A stretch of DNA of 64,000 bases from Microbispora hainanensis (GCF_036186745.1 NZ_CP108086.1:5084001-5148000); one strand, 5' to 3'; shown: positions 54,253-63,572, counted from the stretch's first letter. Notes: generated from the letters alone by a model not told the origin. Numbers and translations are program-made.

Positions 54253-54732
54253 CTACCAGGCGGGACGTCCCAGCACGGTCGCCGGGTCCGCGTCGCCGGG
54301 CCGCTCCTGATCGCCGGTACGCGTCGCCGAGGCGGGGGTGCCCTGCCACGGTGGCGCGGCGGGCACGTGCACGCCGATCAGCGACAGCGCCCGGGCCACG
54401 ATGTGGTCCACCACGTCGTCCAGCGACTCCGGATTGGAGTAGAAGGCAGGCATCGGGGGTGCGATGATCGCGCCGATCTCGGTCGCGGTGACCATCGCCC
54501 ACAGGTGTCCCAGGTGCAGCGGCGTCTCGCGCACGCACAGCACGAGCCGCCGGCGTTCCTTGAGGGTCACGTCGGCGGCCCGCACCAGCAGGTTCTCCGA
54601 CACGCCCGAGGCGATTGCGCCGAGCGTCTTGACGCTGCACGGGATCACGATCATCCCGTCCACCGGGTAGCCGGACGCGATGGAGGCGCCGATGTCGCGG
54701 AAGTTGTGCACCACCTCGGCGTCGAACGTGGC
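54253..54732 (-). pseudogene. ubiX: Truncated flavin prenyltransferase (ubiX) remnant
   Basis: UbiX makes prenylated FMN for UbiD decarboxylases. The C-terminal ~155 residues are here: DAEVVHNFRDIGASIASG, MIVIPCSVKTLGAIASGV, LVLCVRETPLH, and PPMPAFYSNP with the conserved Tyr. The N-terminal ~70 residues, including the flavin-binding GASG segment, are missing; upstream of about 54732 the reading becomes unrelated. A GTG at 54714 could start a short product, but without the FMN site it should be inactive. Confidence 0.65.
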
Positions 54733-54734
54733 CC

Positions 54735-54929
54735 GTGACGGCGCAGGTCGTGCTGGCCAACCGGAGCATGCCGCCGGACGTGATCATCCGCGAGGTGTGG
54801 CAGGGGACCGGCGACCGGCCGTTCGAGTCCATCGACGACGTGATCAAGGTGGAGGAGCTGGCCGCGATCTCCCAGCGATACCAGGAGATCGCGGGCTACT
54901 CCGCCGAAGCCCTGCGCGGCGAGCGCTGA
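54735..54929 (+). pseudogene. Unrecognised fragment abutting truncated ubiX
   Basis: About 64 codons, MTAQVVLANRSMPPDVIIREV... ending QRYQEIAGYSAEALRGER (given in parts). It looks like natural coding sequence in codon use and helix pattern, but it starts right at the break in ubiX and has no Shine-Dalgarno. Probably the 3' part of a gene cut by the same deletion; a small complete gene cannot be excluded. Confidence 0.4.
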
Positions 54930-55025
54930 GCCGGCTCGGGCCGTACGCTCCCGGGCGGCCATGAGGAGGACGAGGCCGGGGTGGCGGTGCGTTCCGGGTC
55001 GTCACGCCGTACGGCGCGGCGCGCG

Positions 55026-55049
55026 ATAGTTCAACTATTATCGAACTAT
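55026..55049 (+). promoter_or_regulatory. ArsR-type operator over a leaderless promoter
   Basis: ATAGTTC (55026-55032) and GAACTAT (55043-55049) form a perfect dyad. Between them lies TATTAT (55036-55041), a -10 element 6 nt before the ATG at 55048. Repressor binding would cover both -10 and start codon. Confidence 0.65.
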
Positions 55050-55368
55050 GCCTGGAACCCGGGACCTGCCCCACCCCGACGCCGCGAGCCTGGTGCTGAC
55101 CGACGTGCTGTTCGCGCTCAGCGACCCTTCGCGGCTGGCGCTCGTACGGCGGCTCGCGCAGGGGCCGCTGGAGGTGGCCGCGTGCCAGCCCACGGGAGGA
55201 GAGGTGCCGAAGTCGACGCTGTCGCACCACCTGAAGACCCTCCGTGAGGCCGGTGTCGTCCGCAACGTGCCCGAGGGCAGGCAGCGATACGTGAGCCTGC
55301 GCAGGGAGGACCTCGACGACCGCTTCCCCGGCCTGCTGGACGCCGTGCTCGGCACTGATCCGGAGTAG
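55048..55368 (+). CDS. ArsR-family transcriptional repressor
   Basis: 106 residues, one winged helix: ALSDPSRLALVRRLAQGPLEV (helices 1-3) and STLSHHLKTLREAGVVRNV (recognition helix). Cys46 in VAACQP is the only Cys; the metal-box ELCVCDL is absent, so this is not a classical arsenite or cadmium sensor. The palindrome across its start codon suggests autoregulation. Apparently monocistronic; 106 bp separate it from the moxR gene, so it could also control that operon. Confidence 0.88.
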   Translation: MPGTRDLPHPDAASLVLTDVLFALSDPSRLALVRRLAQGPLEVAACQPTGGEVPKSTLSHHLKTLREAGVVRNVPEGRQRYVSLRREDLDDRFPGLLDAVLGTDPE

Positions 55369-55474
55369 GACCGGACGGGTCTGTGCGATCGTGGTGACGC
55401 GACCCCACCCGGCCCGTCCGGCTTTGGTGGAATCGGCCAGAGCCTCGCGGAACGCCGCCACGTAGCCTGGCCGT

Positions 55475-56377
55475 GTGCTGCGGCGGACGACCACGATCTC
55501 GGACCTCGACGCGCCGGCGACGCTGGCGGAGTTGCTCGACCACCATGACTACCTGGCCGACGAGGGCGTGACGACCGCGGCCTACCTCGCCCTGAAGATG
55601 GGCAGACCGCTGTTCCTGGAAGGCGAGGCGGGCGTCGGCAAGACCGAGCTGGCCAAGACGCTGGCGGCGATCCTCGGCGCGCCGCTGATCAGGTTGCAGT
55701 GCCACGAGGGGCTCGACGCGGCGCAGGCGTTGTACGACTGGGACTTCCCCCGGCAGCTTCTGCATCTCAAGGCGGCCGAGGCGGCGGGCGCGGCCGACGT
55801 CGCCGCGCTGGAGGGCGAGATCTACGGCCGGCGGTTCCTCATCGCGAGGCCGCTGCTGCGGGCACTGGAGACCCAGCCCAGCGTGCTGCTGGTGGACGAG
55901 ATCGACCGGGCCGACGACGAGTTCGAGGCGTTCCTGCTGGAGGTGCTGTCCGACTTCACGATCTCGGTGCCGGAGATCGGGACGATCCGCGCGGCGACCC
56001 CGCCGGTCGTCGTCCTGACCTCCAACCGCACCCGCGAGGTGCACGACGCCCTCAAACGGCGCTGTCTGTATCACTGGCTGGAGCACCCCGGGTTCGACCG
56101 GGAGGTGGCGATCCTGCGGCGGCGCCTGCCCGGATGCGCGGAGCGGCTCGCGGCCGACGTGGCGCGGACGGCGGGCCGGATGCGCGAGGCGGGCCTGGTC
56201 AAGCCGCCGGGCATCGCCGAGACCCTCGACTGGGCCGAGGCGCTGCTCACGCTCGGCGCGGTCGAGCTCGATCCGGCCCTGGCCGCCGCGACGCTGGGCG
56301 CGGTGCTCAAGCACCGGGAGGACCAGGAGACCGTCCGCGCCCGGGGGCTGCTCACGCCGGACGGCGGCCGTGGCTGA
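55475..56377 (+). CDS. MoxR-type AAA+ ATPase (CoxD-like)
   Basis: Chaperone ATPase for maturing molybdenum hydroxylases, paired with a CoxE protein. Walker A EGEAGVGKTELAK at about 50, Walker B VLLVDEIDRADDEFE, sensor VVLTSNRTREV. 300 residues. Known CoxD proteins help insert the Mo-bound S/Cu site of CO dehydrogenase. GTG start at 55475; overlaps the next gene by 8 bp. First gene of a four-gene accessory operon. Confidence 0.88.
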   Translation: MLRRTTTISDLDAPATLAELLDHHDYLADEGVTTAAYLALKMGRPLFLEGEAGVGKTELAKTLAAILGAPLIRLQCHEGLDAAQALYDWDFPRQLLHLKAAEAAGAADVAALEGEIYGRRFLIARPLLRALETQPSVLLVDEIDRADDEFEAFLLEVLSDFTISVPEIGTIRAATPPVVVLTSNRTREVHDALKRRCLYHWLEHPGFDREVAILRRRLPGCAERLAADVARTAGRMREAGLVKPPGIAETLDWAEALLTLGAVELDPALAAATLGAVLKHREDQETVRARGLLTPDGGRG

Positions 56378-57569
56378 CGACGCCCCCGTGACCGGCCGCC
56401 GCACGGGCCCGCTCGCGCCGCCCGGCGGCCCCGAACCGGTCGCGGTGCTGACCGGGTTCGTCCGCACGCTGCGGGCCGCGGGGGTCGCGGCCGACCACCA
56501 TCGCACGCGGACCTTCCTGGCCGCGCTCGGCCACCTCGACGCCGCCGACGGGCGGGACGTCTACTGGGCCGGCCGTCTCACCCTGTGCGCCGGGCCCGAC
56601 GACCTGGCGCGCTACGACCACTGCTTCGCGGCCTACTTCTCCGCCGCCTCCGCCCCGCCGCACCGCGTACGCGCGATGACCGTGTCCGTGACCCGCCCGG
56701 TGGCGTCGCCGTACGGCGGAAGGGAGCGGGAAACGACGGGCGAGCAGGGTGACGAGCAGGGCGCGCCCCCGGCCACGGCGAGCGAGATCGAGGTGCTGCG
56801 GCACCGGGACGTGGCGCGGATGAGCGAGGCCGAGCGGCGGCAGGTGCACCGCCTGCTCGCGCTGCTGCGCGGTGCGCGGCAGCCGCGCAGGACGCGCCGC
56901 CACCGCCCGTCGCCCCACGGCGGCGCGATCGACGCGCGGCGCACGGTCAGGGAGATCCTTCGGCACGGCGGGGAACCGGCGCGGCTGCGCCGCCGCGTGC
57001 GCCGGGAACGGCCGCGGCGGGTCGTCATGCTCGTGGACGTCAGCGGCTCGATGGCCGCCTACGCCGACACGCTGCTGCGCTTCGCCCACGCGCTGGTGCG
57101 CGCGGAGCCGCGGGCGACCGAGGTGTTCAGCATCGGCACCCGGCTCACCAGGATCACCGCCGCGCTGCGCCATCGCGACCCCGGCCACGCCATGGACGAG
57201 TGCTCGGCGGCCATCCCGGACTGGAGCGGCGGCACCCGGCTGGGGGAGGAGGTGCGGGCGCTGCTGCGCCTGCCCGATCCCCGGGGCGCGATCGTCGTGA
57301 TCGCCTCCGACGGCTGGGAGCGGGGCGAGGCGGGCCTGCTGGGCGTGCAGATGGCCCGGCTGTCCCGGCTGGCCCGCCGCGTCGTGTGGGTCAACCCGCA
57401 CAAGGGCGACCCGGCGTACCGGCCGCTCACCGCGGGCATCCGCGCGGCGCTGCCCTATGTGACGGACTTCGTCGCGGGGCACAGCCTGGCCGCGTACGAG
57501 GAGCTGGCCGCGCTGCTGGCCGGCGACCGGCCCGTGCGGGCCGGGGGGAGGGGAGGGGCCGATGCGTGA
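56370..57569 (+). CDS. CoxE-like VWA domain protein
   Basis: 399 residues. An N-terminal helical domain, a basic middle (RRTRRHRPS), then a VWA domain with MIDAS start MLVDVSGSMAAYAD and DWSGGTRLGEE. It is the partner of MoxR/CoxD in metal-cofactor assembly of CO dehydrogenase or xanthine dehydrogenase-type enzymes. The GTG start at 56370 lies within the moxR end and the gene overlaps xdhC by 8 bp, so the complex is likely made in fixed ratio. Confidence 0.88.
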   Translation: MADDAPVTGRRTGPLAPPGGPEPVAVLTGFVRTLRAAGVAADHHRTRTFLAALGHLDAADGRDVYWAGRLTLCAGPDDLARYDHCFAAYFSAASAPPHRVRAMTVSVTRPVASPYGGRERETTGEQGDEQGAPPATASEIEVLRHRDVARMSEAERRQVHRLLALLRGARQPRRTRRHRPSPHGGAIDARRTVREILRHGGEPARLRRRVRRERPRRVVMLVDVSGSMAAYADTLLRFAHALVRAEPRATEVFSIGTRLTRITAALRHRDPGHAMDECSAAIPDWSGGTRLGEEVRALLRLPDPRGAIVVIASDGWERGEAGLLGVQMARLSRLARRVVWVNPHKGDPAYRPLTAGIRAALPYVTDFVAGHSLAAYEELAALLAGDRPVRAGGRGGADA

Positions 57570-58662
57570 CGTGCTCGACCAGGTGCTGCGCTGGTGGGAG
57601 CAGGGGCGGCGGTTCGGCCTCGCCACCGTCGTCGAGACCTTCCGCAGCGCGCCGCGCCCGCCCGGCGCGGCCATGGCCGTCCTCGACGGCGAAGCGGCCG
57701 GCAGCGTGTCGGGCGGCTGCGTCGAGGGAGCGGTCTACGAGCTCGCCGCGCAGGTCGTCGCGACCGGGACGCCGGTGCTGGAGCGGTACGGCGTGAGCGA
57801 CGACGACGCCTTCGCGGTCGGCCTCACCTGCGGCGGGATCATCGACGTGTTCGTGGAGCCGGTCTCCAGACAGGACTATCCGCAGCTCGGAGAGGTCGCC
57901 GCGGACGTCGCCGCGCGGCGTCCGGTCGCCGTGGCCACGATCGTCGCGGGCCCCGGACGCGTGGGGGCGCGGCGCGTGGTCTGGCCGGACCGGGCGGCGG
58001 GCTCGCTCGGCTCGGCCCGGCTCGACGACGCGGTGGACGACGACGTGCGCGGCATGCTCGCGCAGGGCCTGACCGGCGTGCGGCGCTACGGCCCCGAGGG
58101 CGAGCGGCGGCTGGACGACCTGCGGGTGTTCGTGCAGTCGTTCGCGCCGCCGCCGCGCATGCTGGTCTTCGGCGCGATCGACTTCGCCGCTGCCGTGGCG
58201 CGGATCGGGCGCTTCCTCGGCTACCACGTGGTCGTGTGCGACGCGCGGCCGGTCTTCGCCACGGCCAAGCGGTTCCCCGAGGCCGACGAGGTCGTGGTGG
58301 CCTGGCCGCACGACTATCTGTCCGGCGTCGAGGTCGACGAGCGCACCGTGATCTGCGTGCTCACCCACGACCCGAAGTTCGACGTGCCGCTGCTGGAGGT
58401 GGCGCTGCGCACCCCCGCGGCGTACGTCGGGGCGATGGGGTCGCGGCGCACGCACGAGGACCGGCTGGCGCGGCTGCGCGAGGCGGGCCTGACCGAGGAC
58501 GAGCTGGCCCGGCTGAGGTCGCCGATCGGGCTCGACCTCGGGGCGCGTACGCCGGAGGAGACGGCCGTGTCGATCGCGGCCGAGCTGATCCGGCTTCGCT
58601 GGGGCGGCACCGGCAGGCCGCTCAGCGAGACGTCGGGGCGCATCCACGGCGAGCCGCGGTGA
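57562..58662 (+). CDS. XdhC/CoxI-family Mo-cofactor chaperone
   Basis: 366 residues. The N-terminal XdhC_CoxI domain has GSVSGGCVEGAVYE and GLTCGGIIDVFVEP, with the conserved Cys. The C-terminal Rossmann domain has LVFGAIDFAAAVARIG and YVGAMGSRRTHEDR. XdhC proteins bind the Mo cofactor, protect its sulfurated form and deliver it to the target hydroxylase. ATG at 57562; stop overlaps the mocA-like start (GTGA). Confidence 0.9.
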   Translation: MRDVLDQVLRWWEQGRRFGLATVVETFRSAPRPPGAAMAVLDGEAAGSVSGGCVEGAVYELAAQVVATGTPVLERYGVSDDDAFAVGLTCGGIIDVFVEPVSRQDYPQLGEVAADVAARRPVAVATIVAGPGRVGARRVVWPDRAAGSLGSARLDDAVDDDVRGMLAQGLTGVRRYGPEGERRLDDLRVFVQSFAPPPRMLVFGAIDFAAAVARIGRFLGYHVVVCDARPVFATAKRFPEADEVVVAWPHDYLSGVEVDERTVICVLTHDPKFDVPLLEVALRTPAAYVGAMGSRRTHEDRLARLREAGLTEDELARLRSPIGLDLGARTPEETAVSIAAELIRLRWGGTGRPLSETSGRIHGEPR

Positions 58663-59234
58663 GCGGCGCGGCGGTCGCGGGGCTGCTGCTGGCCGCCGGG
58701 GGCGGCAGCCGGCTCGGCATGCCGAAGGCGCTGGTGGAGTTCGAGGGGGAGCGGCTGGCCGACCGCGGGGTGCGGCTGCTGGCCGAGGGCGGGTGCCGCC
58801 CGGTGCTGATCGTGCTCGGGGCCGCCGACGTGCCGGTCGCGGGCGCGGTCGTCGTGCGCAATCCCGGGTGGGCGTCCGGCATGGGGTCGTCGCTGCGGGC
58901 CGGGCTGCGCGCGCTGCCGCCGTCCGCCCCCGCCGTGGTGATCGCGCTGGCCGACCAGCCGCTGGTGCGGCCCGAGGCGGTGCGCCGGCTGATCGCCGCG
59001 TTCGAGGCGGGCGCCCGTGTCGCCGTCGCGGCGTACGGCGGAGCGCCGCGCAACCCGGTGCTCGTCGCGCGCGAGCACCTGGCGGAGGTGGCCGCGCTCG
59101 CCGAGGGCGACGTGGGCGCGCGGCCCTTCCTGCGCGCGCACCCGGAGCTGGTGACGGCCGTGCCCTGCGACGACGTGGGCGCTCCTGCGGATATCGACAC
59201 CCCGGATGACCTGCGGCGACTCAGCAAGGAGTGA
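58659..59234 (+). CDS. MocA-like molybdenum cofactor cytidylyltransferase
   Basis: 191 residues, NTP_transf_3 fold. The nucleotide-binding loop is GLLLAAGGGSRLGMPKAL, then NPGWASGMGSSLRAG and ALADQPLV. MocA adds CMP to molybdopterin for xanthine dehydrogenase and CO dehydrogenase families. GTG start in the xdhC stop. Last gene of the accessory operon; no hydroxylase structural genes (coxMSL or xdhAB) follow, which is unusual. Confidence 0.87.
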   Translation: MSGAAVAGLLLAAGGGSRLGMPKALVEFEGERLADRGVRLLAEGGCRPVLIVLGAADVPVAGAVVVRNPGWASGMGSSLRAGLRALPPSAPAVVIALADQPLVRPEAVRRLIAAFEAGARVAVAAYGGAPRNPVLVAREHLAEVAALAEGDVGARPFLRAHPELVTAVPCDDVGAPADIDTPDDLRRLSKE

Positions 59235-59311
59235 TTTGCCCGATTCGCCGCCGATGGTGAGCTCCGTCACAATGATCGCAAAAGCAGTCCGGCGGAGCAG
59301 GGAGCGTTGTC

Positions 59312-60109
59312 ATGACGGAGCAGGCGCCCGGGTTCGACGTCACTCAGCCCAACGTCGCCCGCATGTACGACTACTACCTGGGCGGCAAGAACCATTTCCC
59401 GGCCGACCGGGCGGCGGCCGAGCGGATCATCGAGCTGTCCGAGGGGCACGTACGGGAGGCCGTGCGGGAGAACCGCGCGTTCCTCGGCCGGGCCGTGCGC
59501 TACCTGGCGGCCGAGTGCGGCATCCGCCAGTTCCTCGACCTGGGCGCCGGGCTGCCGACGCAGGGCAACGTCCACGAGATCGCGCTGGAGCACGCGCCCG
59601 ACTCGCTCGTGACGTACGTGGACAACGACGCGGTGGTGGCGGCGCACGCGCGGGCACTGCTGGAGGGCGATCCGCGGGTGCGCTTCCTGGAGGGCGACCT
59701 GCGCGGGCCCGAGGAGATCGTCGCCGCGGCGTCGGCGGCCGGTATCGCCTTCGACCGGCCCGTCGCGCTGCTGCTGGTGGCCTGCCTCCACTTCGTGCCG
59801 GACGAGGAGGACCCGGAGGGGATCGTGGCGGCCTACCGCGAAGTGCTTCCCTCCGGAAGCCACATCGTCATCTCGCACGCCTGCTCCGACCCCGTTCCGG
59901 AGGCGATGGCCGCCGCGGGCGGCGTGTACGGCAGGGCCAACGCGCCCTTCGAGGCCAGGCCGGCGGCGCGGATCGCCCGGTTCTTCGACGGCTTCGACTT
60001 GGTCGAGCCGGGCACGGTGCCGCTGAACGAGTGGCGCCCCGAGCTCGACGCGCTGCCGTTGCGCGGCGGCTTCCTGCCGGTGCTCGGAGGCGTCGGCCGC
60101 CGCGCCTGA
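59312..60109 (+). CDS. DUF574 (Methyltransf_19) SAM-dependent methyltransferase
   Basis: 265 residues of an actinomycete-rich family with many paralogues. PNVARMYDYYLGGKNHFPADR at the start is the family hallmark; FLDLGAGLPTQGNVHE is its SAM loop and YVDNDAVV the acidic ribose-binding strand. Function unknown; substrates not established. ATG at 59312 with GGAGCGTTGTC upstream. Lies alone between the Mo-accessory operon and the F420-type oxidoreductase. Confidence 0.9.
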   Translation: MTEQAPGFDVTQPNVARMYDYYLGGKNHFPADRAAAERIIELSEGHVREAVRENRAFLGRAVRYLAAECGIRQFLDLGAGLPTQGNVHEIALEHAPDSLVTYVDNDAVVAAHARALLEGDPRVRFLEGDLRGPEEIVAAASAAGIAFDRPVALLLVACLHFVPDEEDPEGIVAAYREVLPSGSHIVISHACSDPVPEAMAAAGGVYGRANAPFEARPAARIARFFDGFDLVEPGTVPLNEWRPELDALPLRGGFLPVLGGVGRRA

Positions 60110-60204
60110 CGGTGGTCACGGCCCTTCCGGCTGGCTAGCCTTGGGACCCGAGTGTGGAACATCATTCGGTTACTGGCGGGTTCACGCGCGGAAGGACGAA
60201 GCGG

Positions 60205-61239
60205 ATGCGGATCGGTATGGCCCTCAACTACTCGGGGGGCTTCAAGGAGACCGTCGCCGAGCTGGCCGACTACGAGAAGGCCGGGCTCGACATCGTGTTC
60301 GTGGCCGAGGCGTACAGCTTCGACGCCGTCAGCCAGCTCGGTTACATCGCGGCGAGGACCGAGCGGCTGCAGATCGCCTCGGGCATCCTGCCGATCTACT
60401 CCCGCACGCCGGCCCTGCTGGCCATGACGGCCGCCGGCCTCGACTACGTCTCCGACGGGCGGTTCACCCTCGGCATCGGCGCCTCCGGCCCGCAGGTGAT
60501 CGAGGGCTTCCACGGCGTGCCGTACACCGCGCCGCTCGGCCGCACCCGCGAGGTGATCGAGATCTGCCGCAAGGTGTGGCGGCGCGAGCGGCTGGAGTAT
60601 TCCGGCAAGCACTACACGCTGCCCCTGGAGGGCGGCACCGGCCTCGGCAAGCCGCTCAAGCTGATCAACCACCCGGTGCGCGAGCGCGTCCCGATCGTGA
60701 TCGCCGCCATCGGGCCGAAGAACGTGGAGCTCGCCGCCGAGCTGGCCGAGGGCTGGGAGCCGATCTTCTACATGCCGGAGAAGGCAGGCGAGGTGTGGGG
60801 CCCCTCGCTGGCCGCCGGCCGCGAGCGCAGGGACCCCGCTCTCGGCGAGCTGGACGTGATCGCGCAGGCCGTGCTCGCGATCGGCGACGATGTCGAGGGC
60901 GTGCTTGAGCTGGGCCGTTCCATGGCCGCCCTCTACATCGGCGGCATGGGCGCCAAGGGCAGGAACTTCTACAACGACCTCGCCCGCCGCTACGGCTACG
61001 AGAAGGAGGCCGAGCAGATCCAGGACCTCTACCTGGAGGGCAGGAAGAAGGAGGCCGAGGCGCTGGTGCCCAGGGAGCTGCTGGAGCGGGTGTCCCTGGT
61101 CGGCTCGGAGGGCCACGTGCGGGAGCGGCTGGCCGCGCTGCGCGAGGCCGGGGTCACCACGCTCAACGTCGCACCCATGGCCCCCACGCATGAGGAGCGC
61201 GTCAAGCTCATCGAGAAGATCAAGGACATGGCCGCCTGA
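60205..61239 (+). CDS. F420-dependent LLM-class oxidoreductase
   Basis: 344 residues, luciferase-like TIM barrel. MRIGMALNYSGGF begins the fold; VAEAYSFDAVSQLGYIAART, FTLGIGASGPQVIEGFHG and IYIGG-like later strands are typical of F420-dependent members of the Rv-type family. The ATG at 60205 with GGAAGG upstream is preferred; an upstream ATG at 60154 adds 17 unlikely residues. Substrate unknown. It ends before a likely terminator hairpin (61282-61308). Confidence 0.88.
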   Translation: MRIGMALNYSGGFKETVAELADYEKAGLDIVFVAEAYSFDAVSQLGYIAARTERLQIASGILPIYSRTPALLAMTAAGLDYVSDGRFTLGIGASGPQVIEGFHGVPYTAPLGRTREVIEICRKVWRRERLEYSGKHYTLPLEGGTGLGKPLKLINHPVRERVPIVIAAIGPKNVELAAELAEGWEPIFYMPEKAGEVWGPSLAAGRERRDPALGELDVIAQAVLAIGDDVEGVLELGRSMAALYIGGMGAKGRNFYNDLARRYGYEKEAEQIQDLYLEGRKKEAEALVPRELLERVSLVGSEGHVRERLAALREAGVTTLNVAPMAPTHEERVKLIEKIKDMAA

Positions 61240-61281
61240 GCCGCCCGCGCCGCCTGACCTGCCCGCGCCTCGTGAGCGTCT

Positions 61282-61308
61282 GGGCCGCCCGCGTCGCCTG
61301 GGCGGCCC
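61282..61308 (+). terminator. Probable terminator after the F420-type oxidoreductase
   Basis: Perfect 9-bp stem GGGCCGCCC/GGGCGGCCC (61282-61290, 61300-61308), 43 bp past the stop. No U-tract. Confidence 0.55.
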
Positions 61309-61499
61309 GCGCCGCGCCGCCACGGCTCACCCGCGTGGACGGCACGGGTGCATGCCGGGCGGGTCACCTCGCGTGAGCGGCATACGTTGCAAGGTCGTCC
61401 CTGCCCGCACGCCTGGCGGCCCGCCCCGCTCGACGATCTCGGTGGGCTCGGGCCCCGCGGCCTCCTCGGCCGCGGCGTGTGAGTGCCGCCGGGTGGGCG

Positions 61500-61505
61500 T
61501 AAAGT
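61500..61505 (+). promoter_or_regulatory. -10 element of leaderless pepQ
   Basis: TAAAGT ends 7 nt before the GTG at 61513, with no Shine-Dalgarno; a classic leaderless layout. Confidence 0.5.
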
Positions 61506-61512
61506 CCGGGAC

Positions 61513-62574
61513 GTGACGTACGAATCCCGCCGCGCGCGGCTGGCCGCGGCGCTCCCCGAGCACGACGCGGCCGCCGCCCTGGTCACCTGGCCGGTCAACG
61601 TCCGCTACCTGACCGGCCTGAGCAGCTCCAACGCCGCCGTGCTCGTCACTGCGACGGGTGAGGCCGCGCTCGCCACCGACTCGCGTTACCTGGAGACGGC
61701 ACAGGCGGTGTGCTCGGGCATCGAGGTGACGCAGGAGCGTGACGTCGCGGGGGCCCTGCTCGGCCGCGTGCCCGCCGCGGCGCGGATCGCGGTGGAGGCC
61801 GACCACATGCCGGTGGGGCTGTTCCAGCGGCTGGCCGCCGAGCATGCCGCCCTCCATCCGGCCGGCGGCCTCGTGGAGGCCGTCAGGTCCGTGAAGGACG
61901 AAGGGGAGATCGCCGCGCTGCGCCGCGCCTGCGCGATCACCGACGAGGCGTTCTCGCTGGTCGTGGAGCGCATCGCCCCCGGCGTCACCGAGCGGCAGAT
62001 CGCCCGGTGGCTGGAGGCCGCGATGGTCGAGCTCGGCGCCGACAAGCCGGCCTTCGACTCCATCGTGGCGAGCGGCCCCAACGGCTCGATCCCGCACCAC
62101 TCGCCCTCCGACCGGCCGGTCGAGCGGGGCGACCTGGTGACCATGGACTTCGGCGCCCGTTATGACGGTTATCACGCGGACATGACCCGCACGGTCGCGG
62201 TGGGTCCGCCCGCCGCCTGGCAGCGCGACCTCCACGACCTCGTACGGCAGGCCCAGCGCGCGGGCCGCCACGCCGTACGGGCGGGGGCGACGGCGCACGA
62301 GGTGGACGCCGCCGCGCGCGACGTGATCGCCGAGGCGGGTCACGCCGAGCGGTTCGGTCACGGGCTGGGTCACGGAGTCGGCCTGGAGATCCACGAGCTG
62401 CCGTTCCTGGGCCCTGGCAAGACCGGTAGACTAGAGGATCGAGTTCCGATCACCGTCGAGCCGGGGGTCTATCTTCCGGGCAGGGGCGGTGTGCGCATCG
62501 AGGACACGCTTGTGACGCGTGCTGACGGGCCGGAGCTTCTCACACTGACGACCAAGGAGCTGCTCGTCCTGTAG
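61513..62574 (+). CDS. pepQ: M24 family Xaa-Pro peptidase
   Basis: Metallopeptidase that cleaves X-Pro bonds; creatinase-like fold with an N-terminal domain and a pita-bread catalytic domain. Metal ligands: Asp in [16 protein letters not shown], His in [14 protein letters not shown], Glu in [10 protein letters not shown] and RIEDTLV. 353 residues from the GTG at 61513, chosen because TAAAGT sits 7 nt before it; the conserved part begins with YESRRARL. First of pepQ-efp-nusB, a standard actinobacterial cluster. Confidence 0.93.
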   Translation: MTYESRRARLAAALPEHDAAAALVTWPVNVRYLTGLSSSNAAVLVTATGEAALATDSRYLETAQAVCSGIEVTQERDVAGALLGRVPAAARIAVEADHMPVGLFQRLAAEHAALHPAGGLVEAVRSVKDEGEIAALRRACAITDEAFSLVVERIAPGVTERQIARWLEAAMVELGADKPAFDSIVASGPNGSIPHHSPSDRPVERGDLVTMDFGARYDGYHADMTRTVAVGPPAAWQRDLHDLVRQAQRAGRHAVRAGATAHEVDAAARDVIAEAGHAERFGHGLGHGVGLEIHELPFLGPGKTGRLEDRVPITVEPGVYLPGRGGVRIEDTLVTRADGPELLTLTTKELLVL

Positions 62575-62599
62575 GGCAGCCGCACGCGGGAGACGCTAC

Positions 62600-63160
62600 G
62601 TGGCGACGACGAACGACCTGAAGAACGGACTCGTGCTCAAGCTCGACGGTGGGGAGCTGTGGACCGTTGTCGAGTTCCAGCACGTCAAGCCGGGTAAGGG
62701 CGGCGCGTTCGTCCGCACCAAGCTCAAGAACATCCTGTCCGGCAAGGTCGTGGACAAGACCTTCAACGCCGGCGTGAAGGTCGACGTGGCGAACGTCGAC
62801 AAGCGCGACATGCAGTACTCCTACCTCGACGGCGACGACTTCGTGTTCATGGACACCGAGACCTACGACATGGTCAACGTCCCGCGCGACGTGGTGGGCA
62901 CCGCGGCCAACTACATGCTGGAGAACACGACCGCGACCGTCGCGTTCAACGAGGGCAACCCGCTGTACGTCGACCTCCCGGCGGCCGTCGAGCTGACGAT
63001 CTCGCACACCGAGCCGGGCCTGCAGGGCGACCGCTCCACCGGCGGCACCAAGCCCGCCACCCTGGAGACCGGTGCCGAGATCAAGGTCCCGCTCTTCATC
63101 ACGACCGGCGAGAAGGTCAAGGTCGACACTCGCACCGGCGAGTACCTCGGTCGGGCCTGA
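62600..63160 (+). CDS. efp: Elongation factor P
   Basis: Rescues ribosomes stalled at polyproline stretches. Three beta-barrel domains; the loop [14 protein letters not shown] has Lys33 at its tip, at the place normally modified or used unmodified in actinobacteria. C-terminal domain ends [14 protein letters not shown]. 186 residues, GTG start at 62600. 25 bp after pepQ and 1 bp before nusB. No modification genes are in the window. Confidence 0.96.
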   Translation: MATTNDLKNGLVLKLDGGELWTVVEFQHVKPGKGGAFVRTKLKNILSGKVVDKTFNAGVKVDVANVDKRDMQYSYLDGDDFVFMDTETYDMVNVPRDVVGTAANYMLENTTATVAFNEGNPLYVDLPAAVELTISHTEPGLQGDRSTGGTKPATLETGAEIKVPLFITTGEKVKVDTRTGEYLGRA

Positions 63161-63161
63161 C

Positions 63162-63572
63162 GTGTCGGCTCGGGGGAAGGCCCGCCGCCGCGCGCTGGAC
63201 ATTCTCTTCGAGGCCGAGGCCCGGCAGCTGAGCCCGCTCAACGTGCTCGCCGAGCGGGTTGAGCGGGCCGACCCGCCGGTCAACGAGTACACCTCCTTCA
63301 TCGTCGAGGGCGTGGTCCGGCATCTGGACCGCATCGACGAGCTGATCTCGACGTACGCCGAGGGCTGGACCCTGGAGCGCATGCCGGCCGTGGACCGCAA
63401 CGTCCTGCGCGGCGGGACCTACGAGATGCTGTGGTCGGAGGAGGTTCCGGAGGGCGTGGTCATCAGCGAGTGGGTGCATCTGGCCGCGGAGCTGTCGACC
63501 GACGAGTCGCCGCAGTTCGTCAACGGGCTGCTGGCCCGCTTCAAGCAGCTCAAGCCCTCGCTTTCGCTCTGA
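63162..63572 (+). CDS. nusB: Transcription antitermination factor NusB
   Basis: RNA-binding partner of NusE (S10) in rRNA antitermination. 136 residues, helical: ARGKARRRALDILFEAEAR at the start, RMPAVDRNVLRGGTYEML and the end FVNGLLARFKQLKP match the family. The GTG at 63162 follows the efp stop by one base. In many actinobacteria bldD and the pyr operon lie right downstream; here they are about 56 kb away on the other side. Confidence 0.95.
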   Translation: MSARGKARRRALDILFEAEARQLSPLNVLAERVERADPPVNEYTSFIVEGVVRHLDRIDELISTYAEGWTLERMPAVDRNVLRGGTYEMLWSEEVPEGVVISEWVHLAAELSTDESPQFVNGLLARFKQLKPSLSL

